Part shown: piece after piece, positions 57,627 through 64,000 of the stretch
Position numbering within the stretch: position 1 is the stretch's first letter
Layout of the letters: every line of letters begins with the position of its first letter
NCBI GenBank assembly: GCA_963975575.1
Contig: CAXBHL010000008.1
Location: 1-64,000 of the forward strand
Reading direction: 5' to 3'
Source: UBA6054 sp963975575
GTDB taxonomy: Bacteria; Planctomycetota; Phycisphaerae; Phycisphaerales; UBA1924
DNA: 64,000 bases
The notes under the pieces: model-generated
The model's database searches: none
What the model saw: only the letters and a program-made list of their open reading frames with translations
Told to the model about the DNA's origin: nothing
Position numbers and translations under genes: made by a program

Positions 57627-58934
57627 ATGAGCCGATTCCACGCCGCCGCCCTCGCCGCCCTGCTCGCGGTGCCCGCGTTCGTCGCCCCCGCGTTCGGGCA
57701 GGAGACCGACCCGGAGGCCGTGCTGCGCGCCTCGGCCGAGGCTCTGGCGGAGACGCCGGGCTTTGCCGCCCAGTTCCGCCTGGTGGGCGAGGGCTCGGAG
57801 ATGATCAAGAACACGATGCCCTCGATGACCGGCCGCCTGATGTTCGGCAAGGGCGAGGACGGGCGCGTGCTGCACGTGCTCGGCGAGGCGCGGGACAGCG
57901 CCAACGGGCCGTCGAGCGCGTTCGACATCGTGCGGACGGGCGAGAAGATCACCTGGACGGACGACGCAAAGAGGGCGATCGTCACGCGTCGGGCGACCCC
58001 CGAGCCGCGGGAGATGCCCAGCGCCGCCCGGCTGCTGCACCTGGCCAACCTGCTCGACCCCGAGCCGTACGCCGCGGCGCTGGCGCGGGCCGAGGCGGTC
58101 GAGCACGAGGGGCTCAAGGCGGTCGCGGGCGAGAACTGCGACGTGGTCCTCATCAGCTTTGTGAAGGCGCAGGGCGCCAACCGGGGCGGGCCGGGGCACA
58201 CGGCCGAGCGGTGGTTCATCTCCGCGGGCGACAGGCTGCCCCGCAAGCTCGAGCAGATCACGGACGCGGGCATGCTCAAGTTCTCGCTGGTGACGGAGAT
58301 GAGCAACCTGCGCATCGGCGAGCAGCCGCCCGAGATGCTCGACGTGCGCCGCCCGGAGGACTACCGCGTCGATGACAACACGGTGGCCGCCGAGCCCAAG
58401 CCGCAACCCGCGCCGCCCTCCGAGCCCGAGCCGGACATGACGGCCCCGCCGGCACAAGACCCCGCAGCCCGCCCCGCCGACCCGACGCCGCCCGTCGCCC
58501 GGACGCCCCGCGCCCCGGCCTTCTCGTTCACGCCCGACGGCGGGAGCGTGGTGAACAACGGCACACAGAACGGGCGGGTGACGGTGCTGTATTTCTGGGG
58601 CACGTGGTGCATCCCGTGCCGGGCGGTGTCGCCGAAGGTGTCGGAGATCGCTGCGCGGTTCGCGGACGGGGCGGTGGACGTGTTCGCCCCGGCCATCCGC
58701 GAACGCGACGCCGAGGGCCCGCGGTCGTACATCGCAGACAACGATTACAAGCACCGGCTGGTGCTGGGCGCCGACGCGCTGGCGACGTCGTTCAAGGTGC
58801 GGGTGTACCCGACCGTGATCGTGATCGGGCCGACCGGCGAGATCGTCTACCAGGCCCACCCCGGCCCGGACCGGACGGCGGACCAGATGGCCGACCAGAT
58901 CGCCGCGGCGATCGAGGGGGCGCTGGCGAACTGA
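57627..58934 (+). CDS. secreted two-domain protein: DUF2092/LolA-like domain plus thioredoxin
   Basis: 435 residues; AGGGAGG nine bases before ATG. Signal peptide (AALAALLAVPAFVAPAFGQ). Residues 25-260 look like a DUF2092/LolA-type lipoprotein-binding beta sheet (MIKNTMPSMTGRLMFGKGED, RWFISAGDRLPRKLEQITD). After a Pro/Ala linker (275-305) comes a thioredoxin-like domain with VTVLYFWGTWCIPCRAVSPK (CIPC active site) and FKVRVYPTVIVIGPTGEIVY (cis-Pro). Periplasmic disulfide reductase activity (TlpA/ResA-like) is likely. The fusion suggests a link between envelope lipid or lipoprotein status and thiol redox, which is inference. Confidence 0.85.
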   Translation: MSRFHAAALAALLAVPAFVAPAFGQETDPEAVLRASAEALAETPGFAAQFRLVGEGSEMIKNTMPSMTGRLMFGKGEDGRVLHVLGEARDSANGPSSAFDIVRTGEKITWTDDAKRAIVTRRATPEPREMPSAARLLHLANLLDPEPYAAALARAEAVEHEGLKAVAGENCDVVLISFVKAQGANRGGPGHTAERWFISAGDRLPRKLEQITDAGMLKFSLVTEMSNLRIGEQPPEMLDVRRPEDYRVDDNTVAAEPKPQPAPPSEPEPDMTAPPAQDPAARPADPTPPVARTPRAPAFSFTPDGGSVVNNGTQNGRVTVLYFWGTWCIPCRAVSPKVSEIAARFADGAVDVFAPAIRERDAEGPRSYIADNDYKHRLVLGADALATSFKVRVYPTVIVIGPTGEIVYQAHPGPDRTADQMADQIAAAIEGALAN

Positions 58935-58947
58935 GGCGCAACCCGAT

Positions 58948-59178
58948 CCAAGCCGAGCCGCGTGAGCGGCCGGTCTCGGGAGCGTTTTGACCGAAGCGGG
59001 ATCGGGATTGAGCCGGACACGCCACCGAGACCGGGTGCTCACGCACCGCGGCTGAGATCGGAAAACCAAGCCGAGGCGCGTGAGCGGCCGGTCTCGGGAG
59101 CGTTTTGACCGAAGGGATCGGGGACCGAGCCAAACGCGTCACCGTGACCGGGTGTTTACGCACCTCGGCTGGGATTGG
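58948..59178 (+). repeat. two tandem full family-A repeats
   Basis: Each begins CCAAGCCGAG(C/G)CGCGTGAG and runs through GCGGCCGGTCTCGGGAGCGT. It ends in ACCGGGTG(C/T)TCACGCACC followed by (G/T)CGGCTG. The ends form an imperfect inverted repeat (GAGCCGCG-GTGAGC against GTGCGTGAGC in reverse). Confidence 0.85.
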
Positions 59179-59674
59179 GATTCTGATCCCACCTGTGGCC
59201 GTCCTGGCCATCGCGTACATACGCGCCCGCGCTGGCGATCGACTCCTGATCCCACAGGTATCGCGTGCTTCCGTGGCGGGTCCAAACAGGCCGATCCCCT
59301 TCGATCCAACCCGACTCGCGAAGAGCGCGGGTGGACCACGCCTTGAACTGCCGCAGGATCTCCTCGGGCGTGTGGGCGGAGGCCCCCACCACCGCGTGGA
59401 CATGGTTCGTGCGTATGTTGGATGTGATCATCGTCCAGCCGCGGACTTCTGCGACGCGGCGGATCGCGTCATCGACGACCACCCGGGCCGCGTGGTCGAG
59501 CACGAGCGGATCGTGCCTTGCGAGTTCTTGCTGGCGAGCCAGAAATGCCGCATCCTCGCGAATGAACTCGCTGCGTCCGGTCCCGGCGATCGACTTCCAC
59601 GAACCGCGTTCGTCCCCGTGCAACCGGGTTCCCCGAGTGGTCCACGTGATGAGGTACGCGAGCGGCCGGTTCAC
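59156..59674 (-). CDS. REP-associated tyrosine transposase (RAYT, IS200/Y1 type)
   Basis: 172 residues from GTG 59674. The start is chosen where the family begins, NRPLAYLITWTTRGTRLHGD, and the longer reading is repeat-derived. Metal-binding HUH motif His91-Val-His93 in IRTNHVHAVVGASA. Candidate catalytic Tyr152 in SAGAYVRDGQDGHRW, followed by Gln157. This is the single-strand Y1 transposase fold domesticated in RAYTs, which cut and join REP-type palindromes. No second ORF (TnpB) is present. The last eight residues NPNPSRGA and the stop lie in a family-A repeat. Its likely substrate is the family-A repeat itself. Confidence 0.85.
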   Translation of the reverse strand: MNRPLAYLITWTTRGTRLHGDERGSWKSIAGTGRSEFIREDAAFLARQQELARHDPLVLDHAARVVVDDAIRRVAEVRGWTMITSNIRTNHVHAVVGASAHTPEEILRQFKAWSTRALRESGWIEGDRPVWTRHGSTRYLWDQESIASAGAYVRDGQDGHRWDQNPNPSRGA

Positions 59675-59717
59675 CGGCGGAGCGTACCGAACCCGCACGC
59701 CGCGTGCAATCAATAAT

Positions 59718-59830
59718 CCAAGCCGAGCCGCGTGAGCGGCCGGTCTCGGGGGCGGGTTGACCGAAGGAAACCGGGGCCGAGCCGGATGCGTCGCCGTGAC
59801 CGGGTGCTTATGCACCGCGGCTGGGATTGG
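59718..59830 (+). repeat. full family-A repeat
   Basis: 113 bp, CCAAGCCGAGCCGCGTGAGC through ACCGGGTGCTTATGCACCGC to CGGCTGGGATTGG. It overlaps the end of truA and supplies its stop codon. Confidence 0.85.
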
Positions 59831-60701
59831 CGTACCGGATCCACTCCAGGCGCAATCCCTGCGGCGGCAGCGTCGGGCCGTGGTTGGCGCGGCGGTCGGC
59901 CGCGGCGAGGATGCCGGGCAGGTGGTCCGGGTCGATCTTGCCCCGCCCCACTTCCATCAGCGTGCCCGCCAGGATGCGGACCATGTTGTACAGAAAGCCC
60001 GAGCCGGAGACGCGGACACGCAGGCGCCGGAACTCGCCCGGGAACAGGCCGTGCGCCGGGTCGGTCCGGTTCTCGCCGGGCGTCAGGTCCTCAACGGTGC
60101 AGTTGAAGATCCGCCGCACGGTGGTCTTGCGCCCGTGGTTGATCTGCGCGAACGACGCGAAGTCGTGCTCGCCGACCAGATGCGCCGCGGCGGCGGCCAT
60201 CCGCACCGCGTCGAGTTCGTGCCAGGTGTGGAACACGAAGCGCCGGTCCCACAGCGGGCGGTCGTGGCCCGTGGCGAAGGTGTAGGTGTACTCCTTCTCG
60301 ATCGCGCCGGAGATGGGGTCAAAGTCACCCGGGACCACTTCGGCATCGCGCACGAGAACATCGCGGGGCAGTTTGCCGTTGACGGCCCGCACCAGCGTGT
60401 CCAGCCCGCGATCGGCCGGCCAGCCCACGCCCTTGTCGGCGTCGGGCACGGACAGGAACGAGGCGCACTGGCCCCACGCGTGCACGCCCGAATCCGTGCG
60501 GCTGGCGCCGGTGACGATCACCGGCTCCCGGACGGCCTCGCGGACCGCGCGTTCGAGCACGCCCTGCACGGTGCGGAGTTCGGTGCGGGCGCGGTCCTCG
60601 CCGGGCGCCGGGGGCGGTGCGGTCTCGTCGGGGGGCAGCTGCTTCTGCCAGCCGCAGAAGTCCGTGCCGTCGTAGGCGATGGTGAGTTTGTAGCGGGGCA
60701 T
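59808..60701 (-). CDS. truA: tRNA pseudouridine(38-40) synthase
   Basis: 297 residues. Catalytic Asp in GASRTDSGVHAWGQCASF. KLTIAYDGTDFCGWQKQ at the start, EYTYTFATGHDRPLWDRR, FASFAQINHGRKTTVRRIFN and FLYNMVRILAGTLMEVGRGK are family-conserved. The enzyme isomerises uridines 38-40 in the anticodon stem-loop. An insert at 22-40 (Pro/Ala/Asp-rich) is unusual. The C-terminal residues NPSRGA and TAA come from the family-A repeat, beyond the conserved end (GLRLEWIRY). It follows the small membrane protein gene by nine bases. Confidence 0.95.
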   Translation of the reverse strand: MPRYKLTIAYDGTDFCGWQKQLPPDETAPPPAPGEDRARTELRTVQGVLERAVREAVREPVIVTGASRTDSGVHAWGQCASFLSVPDADKGVGWPADRGLDTLVRAVNGKLPRDVLVRDAEVVPGDFDPISGAIEKEYTYTFATGHDRPLWDRRFVFHTWHELDAVRMAAAAAHLVGEHDFASFAQINHGRKTTVRRIFNCTVEDLTPGENRTDPAHGLFPGEFRRLRVRVSGSGFLYNMVRILAGTLMEVGRGKIDPDHLPGILAAADRRANHGPTLPPQGLRLEWIRYANPSRGA

Positions 60702-60710
60702 CCGGTGTGC

Positions 60711-60911
60711 TCAGAGGTGTGGGGCGTCGTCGTCGCGGGTGCGGATGACCGTGGGGCCCGGGCCGTCGGACTCGTCGCGCGGGCGGCCGCCGCCGTGGCC
60801 GAACTTCTTGTATTCGTCGTCGGCCCACTGGTCGCCGAGCTTCCACCAGGCCAGGGTGATGACGGCCGCGCCGACCGCCAGGATGAAACCGCCGAGGATC
60901 CAGACGCCCAT
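60711..60911 (-). CDS. small single-span membrane protein
   Basis: 66 residues: one N-terminal helix (GVWILGGFILAVGAAVITLA), then WWKLGDQWADDEYKKFGHGG and a hydrophilic tail. It is real by context: a TACCCT hexamer ends six bases before the ATG and truA follows after nine bases, so the two form an operon. No family recognised. Confidence 0.6.
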   Translation of the reverse strand: MGVWILGGFILAVGAAVITLAWWKLGDQWADDEYKKFGHGGGRPRDESDGPGPTVIRTRDDDAPHL

Positions 60912-60917
60912 GAAAAC

Positions 60918-60923
60918 AGGGTA
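60918..60923 (-). promoter_or_regulatory. -10 hexamer of the small membrane protein/truA operon
   Basis: On the minus strand TACCCT is followed by GTTTTC and the ATG. The six-base spacing and absence of a ribosome binding site match the leaderless pattern. Confidence 0.45.
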
Positions 60924-61057
60924 GGTGCCCGCGCCGGCATGAGCGCGGATTCACGCCGGGCTCATGGGACGCACAGACGCCCGGGCGACCATGTCCGGAC
61001 ACAGGACCGCTGGTCCCCCACCCCCACCCCCCACCCGCCCGCAGCAGGAGCCTCGCG

Positions 61058-62062
61058 ATGCCCGACCGAAGCACTTCGACGAAGACCGCAGCCAAGACCG
61101 CAGCCAAACCCGCAGCCAAACCCACAAACAACGCGGCCAAGAAGAGCAGCAAGAAGCCGGCCGATCGGAAAAAAACCGACACGGCCGGGCCGAAGAAGTC
61201 CCAGCCGACGCCGCCATTCCCCGAGCAGCACCAGGCCAAGCCCGGCAGCGAGCAGGAACTCAAGCCCCGCCCGCGCTGGCGGGGGGAGGACTACCACGAC
61301 GCGGGCAAGCTGCGCGGGCGACGGGCCGTGGTGACCGGGGGCGATTCGGGCATCGGGCGGTCGGTGGCCTACTTCTACGCCCGCGAGGGCGCGGACGTGC
61401 TGATCACCTGCCTGCCCGAAGAGCGCTCCGACGCGGACGAGATCCGGGAGGCGATCGAGGCGCTCGATCGGCGGTGCGTGGTGGCCGAGGGCGACCTGGC
61501 CACGCGATCGTTCTGCGAGGAAGTCGTCCGCACGGCGGTGGACGAGCTGGGCGGCATCGACATCCTGGTGCACAACGCGGCGTGGCAGAACCGCAAGCAG
61601 ATCGAGGAACTCTCCGAGGAGGAACTGGACACGACGATGAAGGTCAACGTGTACGCGTACCTGCGTCTGTGCCGGGCGGCGGTGCCGCACATGAAGCCGG
61701 GATCGTCGATCATCGCGACGGGCTCGGTGGTGGGCCTGCGGGGCAGCGACGAGCTGTCGGATTACGGGGCCACCAAGGGCGCGATCCACGCGATCACCAA
61801 GTCGCTGTCGCAGGAGCTGCTGGACAAGGGCATCCGCGTCAACGCGGTCGCGCCCGGGCCGGTGTGGACGCCCCTGAACCCGTCCGATCAGGGCCTGACG
61901 CCGGAGGAGGTCAGCGGATTCGGGGACGAGACCGGCTCGTCGCCCATGGAACGCCCCGCCCAGCCGGAGGAGCTGGCCCCGGCGTACGTGTTCCTCGCGT
62001 CCGGGGCGGATTCGAGCTACATCACCGGCGTGGTGCTGCCGGTGACCGGCGGGCGCGGCTGA
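61058..62062 (+). CDS. short-chain dehydrogenase/reductase with lysine-rich N-terminal tail
   Basis: 334 residues; AGGAGCC nine bases before the ATG. Residues 1-48 are a Lys/Ala/Thr tail (TAAKTAAKPAAKPTNNAAKK), like that of ppdK. The segment GSEQELKPRPRWRGEDYHDA and the SDR core follow: VVTGGDSGIGRSVAYFYARE (NADP-binding), VHNAAWQN, catalytic Ser in IIATGSVVGLRG and Tyr-x3-Lys in DYGATKGAIHAITKS. APGPVWTPLNPSDQG and SSYITGVVLPVTGGRG close it. Resembles the YghA/YhdF group of oxidoreductases often linked to stress. Substrate unknown. Confidence 0.9.
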   Translation: MPDRSTSTKTAAKTAAKPAAKPTNNAAKKSSKKPADRKKTDTAGPKKSQPTPPFPEQHQAKPGSEQELKPRPRWRGEDYHDAGKLRGRRAVVTGGDSGIGRSVAYFYAREGADVLITCLPEERSDADEIREAIEALDRRCVVAEGDLATRSFCEEVVRTAVDELGGIDILVHNAAWQNRKQIEELSEEELDTTMKVNVYAYLRLCRAAVPHMKPGSSIIATGSVVGLRGSDELSDYGATKGAIHAITKSLSQELLDKGIRVNAVAPGPVWTPLNPSDQGLTPEEVSGFGDETGSSPMERPAQPEELAPAYVFLASGADSSYITGVVLPVTGGRG

Positions 62063-62348
62063 CCGGCACGGCGCGGGCGGCCGGCGGAGGGGTCGGGCGG
62101 CAGGAGGGAGCCGCCCTTCCCCTCCCCCCCGCCCCCGCCGACCCGCGCCGGCGATTCCCGGGGGCGGGAACTGGGAAGGAGGAACAAGGGGTGGCATTTT
62201 TTGATGGCGATGCAATCGGGGCGCGGGGCGATCGTTGGGCCGGGTGCCTCCGCCGGCGGGGTCGCAGCGGTTTGCCGGTTCTAGTGGTCACGACGCGAGC
62301 GCACCGCCCCGTCGGCGGTTGTGGCGCGTCGCTGAGAGGAGGTTCGTG

Positions 62349-62819
62349 ATGTCGAGCATGCTGATGAAGTCGTCCGGGCTGCGGGCCGGGTTGTTCGGTC
62401 TGGTCGCCGCGGTGTTCGCGCCGGCGGCGATGGCGCAAGACGCGGGCCAGCTGGCGCAGGAGTGCGGGCGGGCGGTGCGGGTGGTCGCGCTCAACGCGAC
62501 GCAGGACATCCAGGAGGCGACCGAGGACGCGATCGGCGTGATCCGCGATCTGAACGACTCGGACGCGACCAACCAGGAGATCCTGCGTGCGGGCGCAATC
62601 GCCCGGAACCGGATCGAGGCCCGGGCCGACGCCGCCCGCGAGCGGATCGGCACGATCGTGCAAAACTGCGTGCAGGAACTGCGTGCGATGGACGCGCCCC
62701 AGGCGCTGATCGCCCGCGTGCTGGACGCGGGACGCGACACCCGCCGGGCGGTGAGCACGGCCCAGCACCGGGCCAATCACCGCATCAACGCCGCGGTACG
62801 TCTCGCGATCGAGGACTGA
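62349..62819 (+). CDS. small secreted helical protein
   Basis: 156 residues. AGGAGG seven bases before ATG. Signal peptide (GLFGLVAAVFAPAAMAQ). The mature part is one long helical protein with Ala/Arg/Asp/Gln-rich amphipathic repeats (ATEDAIGVIRDLNDSDATNQ, IARNRIEARADAARERIGTI) and two cysteines (QECGRA, VQNCVQ) that may pair. No family recognised; periplasmic or surface location. A terminator follows 75 bases downstream. Confidence 0.7.
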   Translation: MSSMLMKSSGLRAGLFGLVAAVFAPAAMAQDAGQLAQECGRAVRVVALNATQDIQEATEDAIGVIRDLNDSDATNQEILRAGAIARNRIEARADAARERIGTIVQNCVQELRAMDAPQALIARVLDAGRDTRRAVSTAQHRANHRINAAVRLAIED

Positions 62820-62894
62820 ACCGCGCGTCGCTCGCCGTCGCGCACACAGCGCGGCGGGCCGACAGCCGCTGCGGCCCTTCCCTTACGGAAGGCC

Positions 62895-62931
62895 CACCCC
62901 GCCGGTGCACTCCGGCGGGGTGTTTTCGTTT
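62895..62931 (+). terminator. factor-independent terminator of the small secreted protein gene
   Basis: An 11-bp stem CACCCCGCCGG (62895-62905) with 62912-62922, loop TGCACT, then TTTTCGTTT. Confidence 0.87.
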
Positions 62932-62961
62932 GCGGCTTCGCGTCAGCGTGGACCCGGCCCG

Positions 62962-64000
62962 TCAGAGATCGACCATCACCATGTCGGGCTCTTCGGCCTC
63001 GGCCTTTTCGGCCAGGCGGACGTCGGTGCCGAATGCGGCCAGCGCGTCGGAGCCCGCGGCCATCTCGGCCCGGACCGCCCCGGCGTCGAACAGCGGGCCG
63101 CGGGGCAGGTTGACGACGTCGGTCGCGCCGGGCACCTGGCCCTCCTGATCGTCGACGATGGCGGCGCCGAACTCGGGCCCGTGCTCGCGGAGCTTCTCGC
63201 CGGAGAGGATGGCCATCATGTCCAGCGCAATCTGGCCCTCGCTCTTGGACTCGTGCTGGCAAGGGATGGCCTGCTCGAAGGCCTGGAGGATGCCGTCGCA
63301 GTTCTCGTAGGTGCCGGCCTTCTCCGCGAAGGTGGCCGACGGCAGCACGACCTGGGCGGCCGACTCGGCGTGGCCGGCGTGGGTGTCCACCAGCACGACC
63401 TTGGTCTTCTTGATCGCGTCGAGCGCGTCGGAGGTAGTCCACGCGCTGGGGTAGTTGCCCGTGAGCAGCAGCGAACCGACCTGGCCGGCGCGGCACTGGT
63501 CGAGCAGGGTGTCGAAATCGGCGCAGCCCCCGAGCGAGTCGAGCACGCGGCGCACGCCGCGGGCGTTGGGGGCCTTCTCGGCCCGGACCACGAAGGGCTT
63601 GTCCTTGGCGGCGGGGTTGGGGAAGGACTTGTCCTCGCCCCGGACGGGCACGGGGCCCATCGCGAAGCGTGCCGCCGGGTCGATCGACCGGGCCAGCTTG
63701 GCGAGCAGGTAGGCCTCCTCGCAGGTCAGGAACGGCGAGACGACCACGGCCAGCGGGCCGGAACGCAGCGTCTCGATCGCGCGGCGGTACGCGGCGGGCC
63801 ACTCGCTCTCGATCAGCGTGCCGTGCTGGCGGCGCATGGGCTCGGGCAGGCGGTTGTCGGCGTGGACGAACTTCCAGCCGTAGCGGACCTCGTCGGAGAT
63901 CCACCAGGTGTTGATGTCCATATTCTCGCGGGGCTTGAAGCGGTAGACCTTGCCCTGGTTGTGCTCAACCCAGATGTTGTCGCCCGAGCTAGTCAGGGGG
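62962..64000 (-). CDS. nuoG: NADH-quinone oxidoreductase subunit G, C-terminal part (cut by window end)
   Basis: The frame is open through the window edge; about 346 residues are visible and the N-terminal Fe-S region lies outside. Visible: GDNIWVEHNQGKVYRFKPRE then NMDINTWWISDEVRYGWKFV, the molybdopterin-oxidoreductase-like part of NuoG. Further conserved segments are VVVSPFLTCEEAYLLAKLA, GSLLLTGNYPSAW, VVLVDTHAGHAESAAQVVLP, TFAEKAGTYENCDGILQAFE. This is the peripheral arm of complex I, passing electrons from NADH toward quinone. The gene ends the transcript here, convergent with the terminator at 62895. Whether other nuo genes lie upstream cannot be seen. Confidence 0.88.
   Translation of the reverse strand, partial: PLTSSGDNIWVEHNQGKVYRFKPRENMDINTWWISDEVRYGWKFVHADNRLPEPMRRQHGTLIESEWPAAYRRAIETLRSGPLAVVVSPFLTCEEAYLLAKLARSIDPAARFAMGPVPVRGEDKSFPNPAAKDKPFVVRAEKAPNARGVRRVLDSLGGCADFDTLLDQCRAGQVGSLLLTGNYPSAWTTSDALDAIKKTKVVLVDTHAGHAESAAQVVLPSATFAEKAGTYENCDGILQAFEQAIPCQHESKSEGQIALDMMAILSGEKLREHGPEFGAAIVDDQEGQVPGATDVVNLPRGPLFDAGAVRAEMAAGSDALAAFGTDVRLAEKAEAEEPDMVMVDL

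Larger units (their letters stand above)
58948..59830. mobile_element. RAYT transposase gene embedded in family-A repeats
   Basis: Two full family-A units (58948-59061 and 59066-59178) lie on one side of the RAYT gene, and one (59718-59830) on the other, all in the same orientation. This is the arrangement expected of a REP-associated transposase with the repeats it mobilises. The gene end lies inside the second unit. Confidence 0.75.

Noticed and set aside
1..64000. tRNA or rRNA genes
   Set aside because: No acceptor-stem/T-arm pattern ending in CCA-like context and no rRNA-like sequence was recognised by reading; a covariance search was not possible.

Overview
The window is a very GC-rich (by eye about 70 percent) bacterial chromosome segment. 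Several marks point to the phylum Planctomycetota, most likely class Phycisphaerae. There are three secreted proteins ending in a dockerin-like module of the type 'DGxLNFFDxxAFLxAF...GCP', and two secreted proteins ending in VPAPG-(hydrophobic)-RRRR anchors of PEP-CTERM type. Several membrane or cytosolic proteins carry CxxCGY...CPECG zinc ribbons, and there are HYExAFE-like and DUF6677-like proteins. The assignment rests on recognised families, not on a marker gene: no rRNA or tRNA gene was seen.

Layout. 0.1-7 kb: a nuclease-like protein, a secreted PA14/beta-propeller protein, a GbsR/MarR-type regulator coupled to a small gene, a PEP-CTERM-like protein, a UbiA prenyltransferase and a tandem universal stress protein. 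7-17 kb: a subtilisin-like secreted protease, a STAS protein, release factor 3 (prfC), a DEAD-box helicase, a GT2 glycosyltransferase and a solitary DNA methyltransferase. 17-26 kb: two secreted proteins, a DUF167 protein, a Ser/Thr kinase with TPR repeats, an M42-type peptidase and a PPK2 polyphosphate kinase.

27.0-31.7 kb is the accessory region of most interest. A LexA/CI-type S24 repressor faces a tightly coupled operon: HTH protein, ABC-ATPase fused to a GNAT domain, small protein, phage-type large terminase. The two directions are served by overlapping promoters with flanking inverted repeats. No capsid, portal, tail or integrase gene is present.

31.8-46 kb: DUF6677-like membrane protein, an extremely acidic small protein, a hybrid histidine kinase, a dockerin-type secreted protein, an FkbM methyltransferase, a prepilin-like protein, a ferredoxin, an HDOD protein with a degenerate receiver, a PilZ protein and pabB. 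46-64 kb: pyruvate phosphate dikinase with a lysine-rich N-terminal tail, a SUFU-like protein, a GNAT, a DUF883/YqjE-type envelope pair, a GT4 glycosyltransferase, trpS plus a MauE/DoxX-like gene, a CPBP protease divergent from trpC, a two-domain thioredoxin protein, a RAYT transposase inside its own repeats, truA, an SDR oxidoreductase and, cut by the window edge, nuoG.

Two dispersed repeat families punctuate the intergenic DNA. Family A (about 113-117 bp, ends CCAAGCCGAGCCGCG / CGGCTGGGATTGG) surrounds the RAYT gene and recurs in tandem or as halves elsewhere. Family B (about 137-163 bp, inverted ends TTCAACGCGAAG / CTTCGCGTTGAA) recurs five times. Several genes have a TANNNT hexamer ending 5-7 bases before the start codon and no Shine-Dalgarno sequence, which suggests leaderless transcripts. 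Other genes have clear AGGAGG-type sites. Factor-independent terminators follow at least five transcription units.
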